From positions 1 to 53,091 of the forward strand of contig JAJVII010000028.1 in assembly GCA_022072085.1 (NCBI GenBank): DNA of 53,091 nucleotides, written 5' to 3'. Positions 6,980 through 15,024 of the stretch are shown here, piece by piece; within the stretch, counting starts at the first letter, position 1; each line of letters begins with the position of its first letter. Source of the DNA: Phycisphaerae bacterium. Its GTDB lineage: Bacteria > Planctomycetota > Phycisphaerae > JAJVII01. Both the position numbers and the translations under genes were made by a program. The notes under the pieces were generated by a model. The model did not search any database. It saw nothing but the letters and a program-made list of their open reading frames with translations, and was not told the origin of the DNA.

Positions 6980-7924
6980 GTGGCGGACTGGCGACACACA
7001 ACGCCGATGCAACTGCTGGACTCGCACTTGAACCGGCTGCCCGGCACAACGCGGGCCTACGCGGCTGACCTTCGGGCCTTTGCGGCGTTCCTGAAAGCCG
7101 ACTCGCCCCAAACGGCTGTCGAAATCATTGTCGGGGCGGAACGCGGAGCGGCGCGGCGAATGCTGGAAGATTTCAAGAACGCCAGCCGGGCCAAGGGCCT
7201 GAGCCTTGCCACGACGCGGCGGCGAGTGTCGAGCCTCTTGGGGCTGCTGGCCCTGGCCCATGAATTCGACATCATCCCGTGGGCGATTCGGATGAAACTG
7301 CCGGCGGCCGATCCGATCCGGGACACAGCCGGCCCGGGCCGGCCGGTTGTGGAGCGGATGATTGAATTGTGCCAGCAACGTGACGACGCCAAGGGGCGTC
7401 GGGACTACGCGATACTATGCCTGTTGTTCTACAACGCCCTGCGAGCCGGCGAAGTGCTGAGCCTTGACCTTCGCCACGTTGACTTGTCCGCCGGCGACGT
7501 GCTGATTGCGGCCAAGGCCCGCTGGGACCGGGTGCGCATGCCGATCCCGTTGGTCACGCGTCGGGCAATCGAGCAATGGCTACAGCATCGGGGCGACGCG
7601 CCCGGCCCGCTTTGGCTGTCAATGCAGCGGGGCGAGGGCGAGCGGCGACGGCTGACCTATCGTGGGCTGTATGAAATGGTGCGTACGTTGGGCAGACAGA
7701 CCGGGGCGAAGTGCTGGCCCCACGCCTTGCGGCACGCGGCGGCAACGTCGATGCTGAACCTGAGCAACGGCAATATCGGCTGGGGCCTGGCCCTGACCCG
7801 TCACCGCGACCCGAAGACATTCCTGGCCTACGCGGACCGGCGGGGAATGGCCATGCGGTCCGCCGTGGAACTGCTGGCCGGTGGCCGCCAATTCCGTTCG
7901 GAGCCGCCAACTGTTGAGAACTAG
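6980..7924 (+). CDS. XerC/XerD-like tyrosine recombinase
   Basis: A 314-residue protein of typical Xer length. An N-terminal core-binding domain (about 10-110) is followed by the catalytic domain. The catalytic set is Arg155 (NALRAGEV), probable Lys179, His248-x-x-Arg251 (HALRHAAA), His275 and nucleophile Tyr284 (FLAYADRR). It starts with GTG preceded by AAGGA at about 7 bases. It probably cuts and rejoins DNA within the element. It is the second recombinase of this small element beside the integrase at 8517, and its substrate is unknown. It could resolve element dimers or cooperate in integration. A C-terminal Arg/Pro tail is short and unremarkable. Confidence 0.85.
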   Translation: MADWRHTTPMQLLDSHLNRLPGTTRAYAADLRAFAAFLKADSPQTAVEIIVGAERGAARRMLEDFKNASRAKGLSLATTRRRVSSLLGLLALAHEFDIIPWAIRMKLPAADPIRDTAGPGRPVVERMIELCQQRDDAKGRRDYAILCLLFYNALRAGEVLSLDLRHVDLSAGDVLIAAKARWDRVRMPIPLVTRRAIEQWLQHRGDAPGPLWLSMQRGEGERRRLTYRGLYEMVRTLGRQTGAKCWPHALRHAAATSMLNLSNGNIGWGLALTRHRDPKTFLAYADRRGMAMRSAVELLAGGRQFRSEPPTVEN

Positions 7925-8237
7925 CGTTGTCAACACGATGACAGGGCGCAAAGCTTTACGGGGTCGGGATCGGCGGTCCCAAGGCAATGTCCGGTCCGCG
8001 TCGGCCAACTTGACGGTTTTTCGGGCCGTTGACGCGCAGTCAGGACATAAGTTAGTGACGCCCGCTGGCAGGCTGTGGGTCCTTCCTGGCGGTCCTGTCC
8101 CGATGACTGTTATGGACGCCGTGGCGGATACGCACAGACTTTCTTTCTCGCGGTCTTCGGATGGGCCAGACGCGCGGAGCTTGCCGGCCTGCCGGGCGGG
8201 GTGTAACGTGCATCGGCAATCACTGAAAGGGCGAATC
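7925..8237 (+). other. Intergenic region between the two recombinase units
   Basis: About 310 bases without a convincing gene. Two TTGAC motifs (about 8013 and 8028) may belong to promoters for the downstream Xre and integrase genes, but no well-spaced -10 box was found. The open frame that begins at 7881 has no ribosome binding site and is read here as the 5' extension of the small Xre gene. Confidence 0.35.
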
Positions 8238-8453
8238 ATGGCCAAGCGGAAGACGCTGGCGGATCGGCTGATCCAGGAAATCCGGCGAGCCGAGCGGGGC
8301 GGGCTGACCCGCTACCGATTGGCTGGGCTGTCGGGCGTATCCGAAAGCCAGCTATCCCGGATCGTCAACGGGCAGATTGTCCCGACGCTGACGACGGCTG
8401 AAAGGATCGTCAACGCCCTGAAGCTGCAAATCAGCATCGGCCCGAAGGAATAG
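8238..8453 (+). CDS. Small Xre-type helix-turn-helix protein
   Basis: A 71-residue DNA-binding protein consisting of one helix-turn-helix (about residues 20-65), with RYRLAGLSGVSESQLSRI as the turn and recognition helix and TLTTAERIVNALKL after it. The ATG at 8238 is chosen because GAAAGG precedes it and the domain begins there, although the frame is open to 7881. It lies 63 bases before the integrase, in the position of an excisionase or of a repressor controlling integrase expression. The fold is confident; the role is inferred. Confidence 0.75.
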   Translation: MAKRKTLADRLIQEIRRAERGGLTRYRLAGLSGVSESQLSRIVNGQIVPTLTTAERIVNALKLQISIGPKE

Positions 8454-8516
8454 CCTTGCATATTTACAAGTATCGGCTATGAATAGGGAAGGCGGAAAGC
8501 AAAAGGCAGGTGGATC

Positions 8517-10481
8517 ATGCGAGTCTTCCAATCGACCTACAAGGATCGGCACGGGCAGACGCGGCGGACCGCTCGATTCTACGTTGAATTCGCCGATCAT
8601 CGGGGCGGCCGGCGGCGCGTGCCGGGGCTGACGGATCGGCGGGCGACTGAAGCCATTGGCCGCAACATCGAAGCCCTTGTGCGATTCAAGGCAAGCGGCG
8701 AGGCCCTGCCCGTTGCCCTGACGAAGTGGATTGAGGCCTTGCCGGCCAAGCAACGCGAACCGTTGGCCCGTTGCGGGCTTCTGGACGCCGGCAAGGTGGC
8801 TGCGCTTCGCCCGCTGGCCGATCATGTTGAGGGCACGGCGGACGCCCCAGGTTGGCGGCAACATCTGGCAGGCAAGGGCAACACGTCCGGCCACGTTGAC
8901 CTTTCGGTTTCCCGCGTCAAGAGCATCATCGACGGCTGCCGATTCCGCTTCTGGTCTGACGTTTCGGCGAGCAAGGTGCTGAGCTTCCTTGACGGCCTTC
9001 GGGCGGACCGGGCCAAACTGGACGCCGCCGGCAAGCCGATGGTCGATGAAGCGTCGGGCCAGCCGATTACCCGGCCGGGGCTGTCGGCCGCGAGTTTCAA
9101 CTACTACCTGACCGCGTTCAAGAGCTTCTGCCGTTTCATGGTCAAGGACGGGCGGGCCACCGAAAGCCCGGTGGCGCACCTGGACGGGCTGAACGTGAAG
9201 ACGGATCGGCGGCATGATCGGCGGGCGCTGTCGGTCGATGAAATCCGCTGGCTGCTGGATGTGACGGAAGCCGGCCCGCTGCCCCAGGCGGGCCAGAGGC
9301 GCGAGCCCGTGACTCGATTCGGCATGGACGGACCGGCCAGGTCGATGCTCTATCGGCTGGCCGTCGAAACCGGGTTGCGGGCAGGTGAACTTCGCAGCTT
9401 GACGCGGGCGAGTTTCGACCTGACTGGTGAACCGGCGACAGTGACGGTCGCGGCGGGTTACTCAAAGCGCCGGCGGGCCGACGTGCTGCCCTTGCGGGCG
9501 GAGACGGCGGCGAAACTGGCGGGCTTCCTGTCGGCCGGTTTGAAGTTTCCCGATGCCGCCGCGTTCACCATGCCCCCCGCCGGGCACGTTGCCAGGATGT
9601 TCCGCGCAGACTTGGCAGACGCCCGCACCGCATGGCTGGCCGACGCCCCGACGCCCCAGGACCGGTGCGAGCGGGACAAGTCGTGTTGCCTGGAGTATGC
9701 CGATGCGGCTGGGCGGGTTGCCGACTTCCACGCCTTGCGGCACACGGCCGGCAGCCTGCTGGCCGCCGCTGGCGTTCATCCGAAGGTGGCCCAAAGCATC
9801 ATGCGGCATTCGACCATCGACCTGACCATGAGCCGCTACACGCACGTCTTCGCCGGGCAGGAAGCCGACGCCGTGGCGGACCTGCCCGACCTGTCGGCCC
9901 CGACGCGACAGGCGGCCGCGCTGACCGGGACCGACGGCCGCCGCATGGAAACCATCCCAAACGCCGTAGGAAGCCCCAGGATCAACGCGGACCGCCAAGG
10001 CCGACCTGTTTGGCCGCAGGCCGATTCGCGAGCCGCTGGCGGCCCTGTAGTGCCTCCGGGCGAGTCCCGCGACGGCGACGGTGGCCCGGACGATCCGCCG
10101 CCGGCTAGCGGATGCTTGCAGGAAAGCAAGGATTCCGTCTTGGCCGTTTGCTTGGCGCATCGGGGCGGATTCTCGACGACTGCTGCGGACTGTAACGGAC
10201 AGAGCGGCCGGGCGGGCCAAAGCAACAAGGCCCTTGAAAACAAAGGACAAACCGCTTATCGTGCTGCGTTTGACGCATCGCGGCCGCGTAGCCAAGTGGA
10301 CCAAGGCGACGGATTGCAAATCCGTTATCCGTGGGTTCGAATCCCACCGCGGCCTGTTCCCTCAATCCCCCGGCCACCAGGAGGGGCGCCGGCCGGCGTC
10401 CCAGTCGCGCTGCTCGTACTTCGCGCCGCGCTCGTCGCGGGTCAGGACGAGCTGGTGGGCTTTCAACCACAGGGCCTTTGA
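8517..10481 (+). CDS. int: Tyrosine integrase of the tRNA-Cys element, C-terminus altered by integration
   Basis: A site-specific integrase, 654 codons as integrated. Residues 1-110 form a Lys/Arg-rich arm-binding part and 130-230 a core-binding SAM-like domain. The catalytic domain holds Arg288 (ETGLRAGE), Lys317 (GYSKRRR), His405-x-x-Arg408 (FHALRHTA), His431 and nucleophile Tyr441 (MSRYTHV). A long low-complexity linker follows. Codons 589-603 are the att core itself, and the frame then continues through the rest of tRNA-Cys to a stop at 10479-10481 in flanking DNA. The last 51 residues are therefore not element-encoded. In the circle the gene would end in the tail at 5728-6006 (695 residues). 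All catalytic residues are upstream of the exchange. The linker DNA also contains the promoter of the rebuilt tRNA. ATG 8517 follows AAGGCAGG. Confidence 0.88.
   Translation: MRVFQSTYKDRHGQTRRTARFYVEFADHRGGRRRVPGLTDRRATEAIGRNIEALVRFKASGEALPVALTKWIEALPAKQREPLARCGLLDAGKVAALRPLADHVEGTADAPGWRQHLAGKGNTSGHVDLSVSRVKSIIDGCRFRFWSDVSASKVLSFLDGLRADRAKLDAAGKPMVDEASGQPITRPGLSAASFNYYLTAFKSFCRFMVKDGRATESPVAHLDGLNVKTDRRHDRRALSVDEIRWLLDVTEAGPLPQAGQRREPVTRFGMDGPARSMLYRLAVETGLRAGELRSLTRASFDLTGEPATVTVAAGYSKRRRADVLPLRAETAAKLAGFLSAGLKFPDAAAFTMPPAGHVARMFRADLADARTAWLADAPTPQDRCERDKSCCLEYADAAGRVADFHALRHTAGSLLAAAGVHPKVAQSIMRHSTIDLTMSRYTHVFAGQEADAVADLPDLSAPTRQAAALTGTDGRRMETIPNAVGSPRINADRQGRPVWPQADSRAAGGPVVPPGESRDGDGGPDDPPPASGCLQESKDSVLAVCLAHRGGFSTTAADCNGQSGRAGQSNKALENKGQTAYRAAFDASRPRSQVDQGDGLQIRYPWVRIPPRPVPSIPRPPGGAPAGVPVALLVLRAALVAGQDELVGFQPQGL
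10234..10262 (+). promoter_or_regulatory. Element-borne replacement promoter for tRNA-Cys
   Basis: TTGAAA (10234-10239), a 17-base spacer and TATCGT (10257-10262) end 19 bases before the rebuilt tRNA-Cys. This DNA lies inside the integrase coding sequence and comes from the element. The native promoter stayed at 5645-5672. Confidence 0.45.
10281..10325 (+). repeat. attR: right 45-bp direct repeat, overlapping tRNA-Cys and int
   Basis: This is identical to 5683-5727. It supplies the 5' half of the functional tRNA-Cys and also codons 589-603 of the integrase. Confidence 0.9.
10282..10355 (+). tRNA. tRNA-Cys (anticodon GCA)
   Basis: A complete 74-base cloverleaf. The acceptor GGCCGCG/CGCGGCC, the anticodon stem ACGGA/TCCGT with loop TTGCAAA, and the T-arm GTGGG-TTCGAAT-CCCAC are all perfectly paired. 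Discriminator base T73 is the known identity base of cysteine tRNAs. CCA is not encoded. It is rebuilt by the integrated element: bases up to 10325 lie in the duplicated repeat and the 3' half is chromosomal. The 3' end is 6 bases from the convergent gene ending at 10362. Confidence 0.95.
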
Positions 10482-13400
10482 CTCGGCCGTCTCGCCGGTC
10501 AGCAGCGCCAGGCCGTCGGCCACCGTGCGATAGTAGCTGGCCAGCACCGGGGGCGAACTGCCGCCGGAGGCGACCAGGGCCTCCTCGGCCTGCAAGGCCT
10601 TCGCCGTCGCCTGGCGATAGGCCTCGATGTCGCCGGCGTCCTTGGCCGCGTTGGCCAGTTGGAAGTAGCCGTCGCGCAGCGAGCCCTGCGCGGTCTTCTT
10701 CATGTCCCCCCGCTGCCAGGTGGGCTTGTTGGCGAACAGTTCCTCCTTCAGCGCCATCTCGCGGGTCAGGGCGTCCGTCCGGGCGGCGGGGTCCATGTGA
10801 GCGTAGGCCAGTGCCTTGGCGTGACGGACTTCCTCCTCCTTCGTCGCGTGCAGGCCGTCCCACTTCATCTTTTCCTGGGCGTCGGCCAGCCGCTTCTCGG
10901 CCGCGGCGATTGTGTCAGGATGGTCGGCTGAGTACTTCCGCGCGTTGTCCAGGGCGGCCTGGGCCTGGTCGATCTCGCGCTGGGCGGCGGCGACGGCCCC
11001 GGTCACGCCGGCCAGACGCCACTGACGCTCCTTCTCCTCGTAGTCGGCCGCCTTCTGCATGGCCGCCTGGTGGTCGGCCAACTCCTTGTCCGGGTATACC
11101 AGTTGGGCGGTGCGCTGCACCGTCTTGCCATCGGCGGTCGCTTCCAGCGTCACCACGGCCGGCGGCGTGGCGGTGCGGGGAATCGCCAGCGTCGCGTTGG
11201 CCAGGCCGAAGCTGCCCGGCCACTGCGACGTGAAGACGTAGTGCGTCACGCCGCCGAATGTGGCCTTGATCCGCACGTGGTCGTAGTGATAGTCCATGTT
11301 GCCCGGCCGCACGGTCAACAGCAGGCCGTCGCCGATGCGTTTCTCGACCGGGCCGGTGTCGGGCTTGCCGCCGGAGCGCACGATGGAGATCACCGGCGCC
11401 TCCGGGCCGATGACGTTGCTCCAGGCGACGGGCGTCGCCGACTCGCCGCCCTTGGCCCACTCGCTGTAGACCATCAGGGCGGCCCGGTAGTAGGGCGGCC
11501 GCTCGATGTAGCCCGTCGGCTGATGGGTCGCCGGGTCGATCACGGCCATCGCCGCCTTCGGGCTGACGGGGAGCTGGAACCGCCGCTCGTCCAGCCAGCC
11601 GGTGCTCTGCTGGCCCTCGACGGCCTTGGGCCAGTTGCCCATCAGGTATTCCACCTGGCCGGCGCGCTTGGTCCACGGGCCGTCCGGGGAGTCGGCGCCG
11701 AAGACGATCAGGTCGCGATACGCGCCGCCGCGGCTCTTGCGAATCTCCGGCAGGGCGTCGCATGCGACGACGACCCAGTCGTTCGAGGTGTCGGCGAACG
11801 TGGGCCCCATCGCCAACTTCACCTCCGGCGGCTTGCCCCGCGCCGACAGCGGGATCGCTTGGCCAGCGCCGGTCCGCTCGTAGCCGGTCCACGTCCAGTC
11901 AGCCGGGCTCAGCCGGGCCGGCGTGTCGGGGTTCTCGTCCAGCGGCAGGGCGACGTGCGTGCCGGCCAGGTCGCTGACTGCCAGCACGCGCAGCTCCAAC
12001 TTCTCGGCGCCGACGGGCAGGTCGCCGGGCGCGACAGTCCCGACGTGCAGCAGTCCGTCCTGGCGGGCCTCGGTCGCGACGGTACGCCCGTTGATCTGGC
12101 AGATCGGCTGGCCGGCTGACTTGACCGGGCAACTGAACTCGACTTCGATCTTCGCCCCGCCGGCGGCCGGGTCCAGCGCCGCCGAAGCGCCGGTCTTGGC
12201 GGTGCGAGCGACGGCCAGGCCCGCGCCGTCGGCCTGTTCCTCCCACTGCACCTCGCAGACGGTCCGGTCGCCCTGGCTCAACCGTACGCGCCGGACACGC
12301 GGCGGGTCGGCGCTGGCCAGTTGCAGGCCGAAGGCCTTGCCCGCCTCGTCGGCCGAGTAGCGCGTGACAGCCAGTATCGTCGCGTCGTTGTCGCCCAGGC
12401 CGTAGGGCACGCGGAGGACGTAGCCGCCGGCCGGTTCGGAGAACTGCCCCTTGAACACGCTCCATCGGCCGCCGGTCTTGAGCATCGCCTGGAGCGAGAG
12501 TTCCTCCTTGCCCGCCTTGACCAGCACGTCCAGCGGGGCGTCGTCCGGCGCGGCGTCGGGGCGCTGGACGAGGAAGTAACGCGTGCCGCATCCGGCGATG
12601 CGCCCCAGCGCCGCCGGGAAGACGAACCGCCGCCCCGACACGCCGGGCGCCCCGTCGCTCCAGTCGATCTGGAAGCTGGCCGACTCGGGCGTGGTGAACA
12701 AGTCCTGGTAGAAGCCGGCCAGGACGCTGTTGAGCGCGACCGGGTTGTTCGGCTGAACGCGGAACTCCCGCTGGCGGGCGCCGGGCAGGCCGGGATATTT
12801 CTCCGCGTCGCGCAGCCGGCACTCCTCGGGCGCCTGGTCGGTCAGGAACGCGCCGATCGCGAAGCGGTCGAAGTAGTCGCGGAAGTGATCGCCGACCGTC
12901 GCCCCGTCGCCCAGCGCCGCGGCCAGCGCCGCCAGCGCGGGCGCCGTGCGGCTGGTTCCCTCGAGCGTCTTGCGGACCACCTCGGTCGCCGATGGATGAT
13001 GCCGGTCGAGAAAGTGCCACCAGACCGCCGCCCCGTACGGCCGACCGTCCTCGTCCAGCGAACTGTAGAGCATGCTGCCGGCCGGGCGCGAGTCGAACGT
13101 GAGCGGGCGCTGCATGAACAGGATGTAGCGACTCATGTGCTCGACGTGCGAGACGTAGGGGGCGAAGACCTGGTTGGCCGCCCAGGTCGCGGTCGATTCT
13201 TTCATCCACGGATCGCCGATCGGGCAGTAGTGCCACTGGATCGCGTGAAACAGCTCGTGGGCGGCGGTGACGGCGATGAGCTTCTGTCGGCCGACCTTGC
13301 GGTACTCGATCAGCCGGCGCAGGTTGATGCCCATGCGACAGTCCGGCGCGGGGGCGCCGCCGACGTACTTGCCCATCACCTTGCCGGCGACGCGGACCTG

Positions 13401-13808
13401 CTCGGGTCCGAAGTCCTGGTAGTAGAGCCGGTGATAGACGCGGTCGGAAATGGTCTCGGCCTCGACGGTAGGCGCGGCGAAGCCGGCGTCGCCGTAGAAC
13501 TTGGACGCCTTGGCCAGCGCCTTGAAGAGCATCTGGACGTCCTCGCGGAACATGGCCACGATCTTGGCCTTGTCGTCGGCGCTCAGGGCGTCGCCGGCGC
13601 GCGGGTCGGAGCGGCGGCGCAGCTCCAGGTAGGTCCGCACGTAATACTCCCGCGCCTGGGCGCGGCGATAGTAGATAACGTATCGCTCGGGCGAGGCAAT
13701 CGAGTCCGGCTGGAGCACGCGGCCCCAGGGGGAGTCGGCTGCCGCCGCCGGGATTGCCGCCGCCGCCAGCACCCAGCCCAGCACTCCCGCGACGCGTGCG
13801 TTCCTCAT
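10362..13808 (-). CDS. Large exported HExxH metallopeptidase-like protein
   Basis: An 1148-residue protein with a Sec signal peptide (about 1-24, ending AAAAD). Residues 184-188 read HELFH, a gluzincin zinc motif. Glu204 in MKESTATWAANQ fits the third zinc ligand, as in surface metallopeptidases with the E-T/S-ATW pattern. The middle (about 400-900) looks like tandem beta-sandwich regions. The C-terminus (about 930-1010) is a charged helical, probably coiled-coil, region (AAAQREIDQAQAALDNA and neighbours), followed by a helical repeat part. It is translationally coupled to the upstream lipoprotein through an ATGA overlap at 13805-13808, so the two probably act together in the envelope. The peptidase substrate is unknown and activity is inferred from the motif only. 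Confidence 0.75.
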   Translation of the reverse strand: MRNARVAGVLGWVLAAAAIPAAAADSPWGRVLQPDSIASPERYVIYYRRAQAREYYVRTYLELRRRSDPRAGDALSADDKAKIVAMFREDVQMLFKALAKASKFYGDAGFAAPTVEAETISDRVYHRLYYQDFGPEQVRVAGKVMGKYVGGAPAPDCRMGINLRRLIEYRKVGRQKLIAVTAAHELFHAIQWHYCPIGDPWMKESTATWAANQVFAPYVSHVEHMSRYILFMQRPLTFDSRPAGSMLYSSLDEDGRPYGAAVWWHFLDRHHPSATEVVRKTLEGTSRTAPALAALAAALGDGATVGDHFRDYFDRFAIGAFLTDQAPEECRLRDAEKYPGLPGARQREFRVQPNNPVALNSVLAGFYQDLFTTPESASFQIDWSDGAPGVSGRRFVFPAALGRIAGCGTRYFLVQRPDAAPDDAPLDVLVKAGKEELSLQAMLKTGGRWSVFKGQFSEPAGGYVLRVPYGLGDNDATILAVTRYSADEAGKAFGLQLASADPPRVRRVRLSQGDRTVCEVQWEEQADGAGLAVARTAKTGASAALDPAAGGAKIEVEFSCPVKSAGQPICQINGRTVATEARQDGLLHVGTVAPGDLPVGAEKLELRVLAVSDLAGTHVALPLDENPDTPARLSPADWTWTGYERTGAGQAIPLSARGKPPEVKLAMGPTFADTSNDWVVVACDALPEIRKSRGGAYRDLIVFGADSPDGPWTKRAGQVEYLMGNWPKAVEGQQSTGWLDERRFQLPVSPKAAMAVIDPATHQPTGYIERPPYYRAALMVYSEWAKGGESATPVAWSNVIGPEAPVISIVRSGGKPDTGPVEKRIGDGLLLTVRPGNMDYHYDHVRIKATFGGVTHYVFTSQWPGSFGLANATLAIPRTATPPAVVTLEATADGKTVQRTAQLVYPDKELADHQAAMQKAADYEEKERQWRLAGVTGAVAAAQREIDQAQAALDNARKYSADHPDTIAAAEKRLADAQEKMKWDGLHATKEEEVRHAKALAYAHMDPAARTDALTREMALKEELFANKPTWQRGDMKKTAQGSLRDGYFQLANAAKDAGDIEAYRQATAKALQAEEALVASGGSSPPVLASYYRTVADGLALLTGETAESKALWLKAHQLVLTRDERGAKYEQRDWDAGRRPSWWPGD

Positions 13809-14779
13809 GGCCGGCCCTCCTTGTCGTTGGCTGTCGCGGGCCTGGCCGCGGGCAGCAGGCCCAGGTTGGTCACTGTCAGCCGGGTCGTGAACGTGATCCG
13901 CCCGTGGTCGGTCCCCGGCGCCAGCGCCTCGGCGCCGCCGACGGGCCTGGGGGTTTCGTTGAACAGGTCGTCGTCATCGGTCACCGAAGCTGCCGCCACC
14001 GGCAGCTCGCCCACCGCCAGGTCGCGCGTCTGGGCGTCGGCGTCGGCTGACGCGCCGGCGGCCAGCTCCTTCTTCCACGCCCCCAGCGTCACGGTCAGCT
14101 TGCCGTCGGCGGCTGCCTCCAGCACGATCGCCTCACCGTCAGCCGGGAACAGCCGCACGCTGCGGACGGCCTCGGTGAAGGGCGCGTCGTCAGCCGACGG
14201 GTCGTGCTCCCACTTCTCGCCCGCGGGCGGGCGGGGCAGGGGGAGTCGGCCGGTCGCGCCGGCGAAGCCGTAGTAGCGGTCGGCCTGCCCGGTGCGGCCC
14301 TTGCCCTCGTAGACGATCGTGTGCAGGACCACCAGCTTGCAGGCCGACAGTGGCGTGTCGGGATCGCTGAGCACCAGCTCGTCGGTCGCGGGGTCGTCGC
14401 CCGGCCGGTCGCGGCCGATCACCAGCCGACCCGCGACGACCTGGAAGGGGCAGTGCGGCGGCGCCGGTTCATCGCCCTCGGGCGCAGCGTCGTCGTATTC
14501 GACCAGCGGGCCGGGGAAGGTGTCGCCGTTGCGCTCGACGATCTGCACGACCTGGACGGGCGGGCGGTCCAGCAGCGGCGGCGGCGGGCCGACCAGGTCG
14601 GCGACGCTCGGCGGAGCAACTGGCTGGTTGGGCGGCGACTGGCTGGGCTGCGCGTGATTGGACTGCCCCGCGGCCGGTTGGCTGGGCGGCGGTTGCGACG
14701 CGTTCTTCTTCGAGCATCCGCCAGCCAGGAGCAGCAACGCCGCTGCTGCGGCAGCAAGCCGGTAGCGATGGAACAACAT
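13805..14779 (-). CDS. Lipoprotein coupled to the metallopeptidase-like gene
   Basis: A 324-residue protein with a lipoprotein signal and lipobox LAGGC (Cys22). A Pro/Gln/Ser-rich linker (about 25-65) precedes a beta-rich domain (about 75-310) that I cannot assign. Features such as VQIVERNGDTFPGPLVEYDD and LTVTLGAWKKEL suggest a surface-exposed sandwich fold. The gene overlaps the next gene by 4 bases. A 17-spaced promoter lies at 14846-14874. The product is probably membrane-anchored and may tether or assist the downstream HExxH protein. Confidence 0.7.
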   Translation of the reverse strand: MLFHRYRLAAAAAALLLLAGGCSKKNASQPPPSQPAAGQSNHAQPSQSPPNQPVAPPSVADLVGPPPPLLDRPPVQVVQIVERNGDTFPGPLVEYDDAAPEGDEPAPPHCPFQVVAGRLVIGRDRPGDDPATDELVLSDPDTPLSACKLVVLHTIVYEGKGRTGQADRYYGFAGATGRLPLPRPPAGEKWEHDPSADDAPFTEAVRSVRLFPADGEAIVLEAAADGKLTVTLGAWKKELAAGASADADAQTRDLAVGELPVAAASVTDDDDLFNETPRPVGGAEALAPGTDHGRITFTTRLTVTNLGLLPAARPATANDKEGRP

Positions 14780-14845
14780 GGCAGGCTCCCTGATTCAGGT
14801 GGACGTGCGAACGGCTTCGAGTGCGGATCCGAGATGTGCGCGCTC

Positions 14846-14874
14846 ATTGTAAGCCAGCCCGCCAGCGAGGCCAA
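14846..14874 (-). promoter_or_regulatory. Sigma70-like promoter of the lipoprotein/metallopeptidase operon
   Basis: On the minus strand TTGGCC (14869-14874) and TACAAT (14846-14851) are 17 bases apart. The shared 18-base repeat start (14889-14906) begins 15 bases upstream of the -35 box. Confidence 0.55.
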
Positions 14875-14888
14875 CCCCATTTCCCGGT

Positions 14889-14999
14889 CAGGGCAAACGC
14901 GAAGTCGGGAAGGCGGAGGGGCGAAGGGGCTGAGGGGATGGGGTGCGGACTGATCTGCTCCGCGTTTGATTTGGGCTGGCAGGACTTTGCGATGGCCCT
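14889..14999. repeat. Dispersed intergenic module, copy C
   Basis: It begins with the same 18 bases as copy B (CAGGGCAAACGCGAAGTC). A GGCGGAGGGGCGAAGGGGC-type tract follows, then CGCGTTTGATTTGGGCT and GGACTTTGCGAT, both shared with copy A. Confidence 0.6.
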
Positions 15000-15024
15000 G
15001 CACCTGCGGCCGACCGGCGGCGGC

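Larger units (their letters stand above)
5683..10325 (+). mobile_element. 4.6-kb integrative element in tRNA-Cys
   Basis: The element lies between perfect 45-bp repeats, giving a unit of 4598 bp. Contents from left to right are the integrase tail, a RelE/ParE toxin, an Xre antitoxin, a small ORF, a XerC-like recombinase, a small Xre protein and the main integrase, all on the plus strand. No replication, capsid or conjugation genes are seen, so it is a small genomic island or a satellite-like element. Stability may come from the toxin-antitoxin pair. The element rebuilds the tRNA at its right end with an element-derived 5' half. Confidence 0.85.

Noticed and set aside
12321-14273. 650-codon plus-strand frame
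   Set aside because: Shadow of the HExxH protein and lipoprotein genes on the minus strand.
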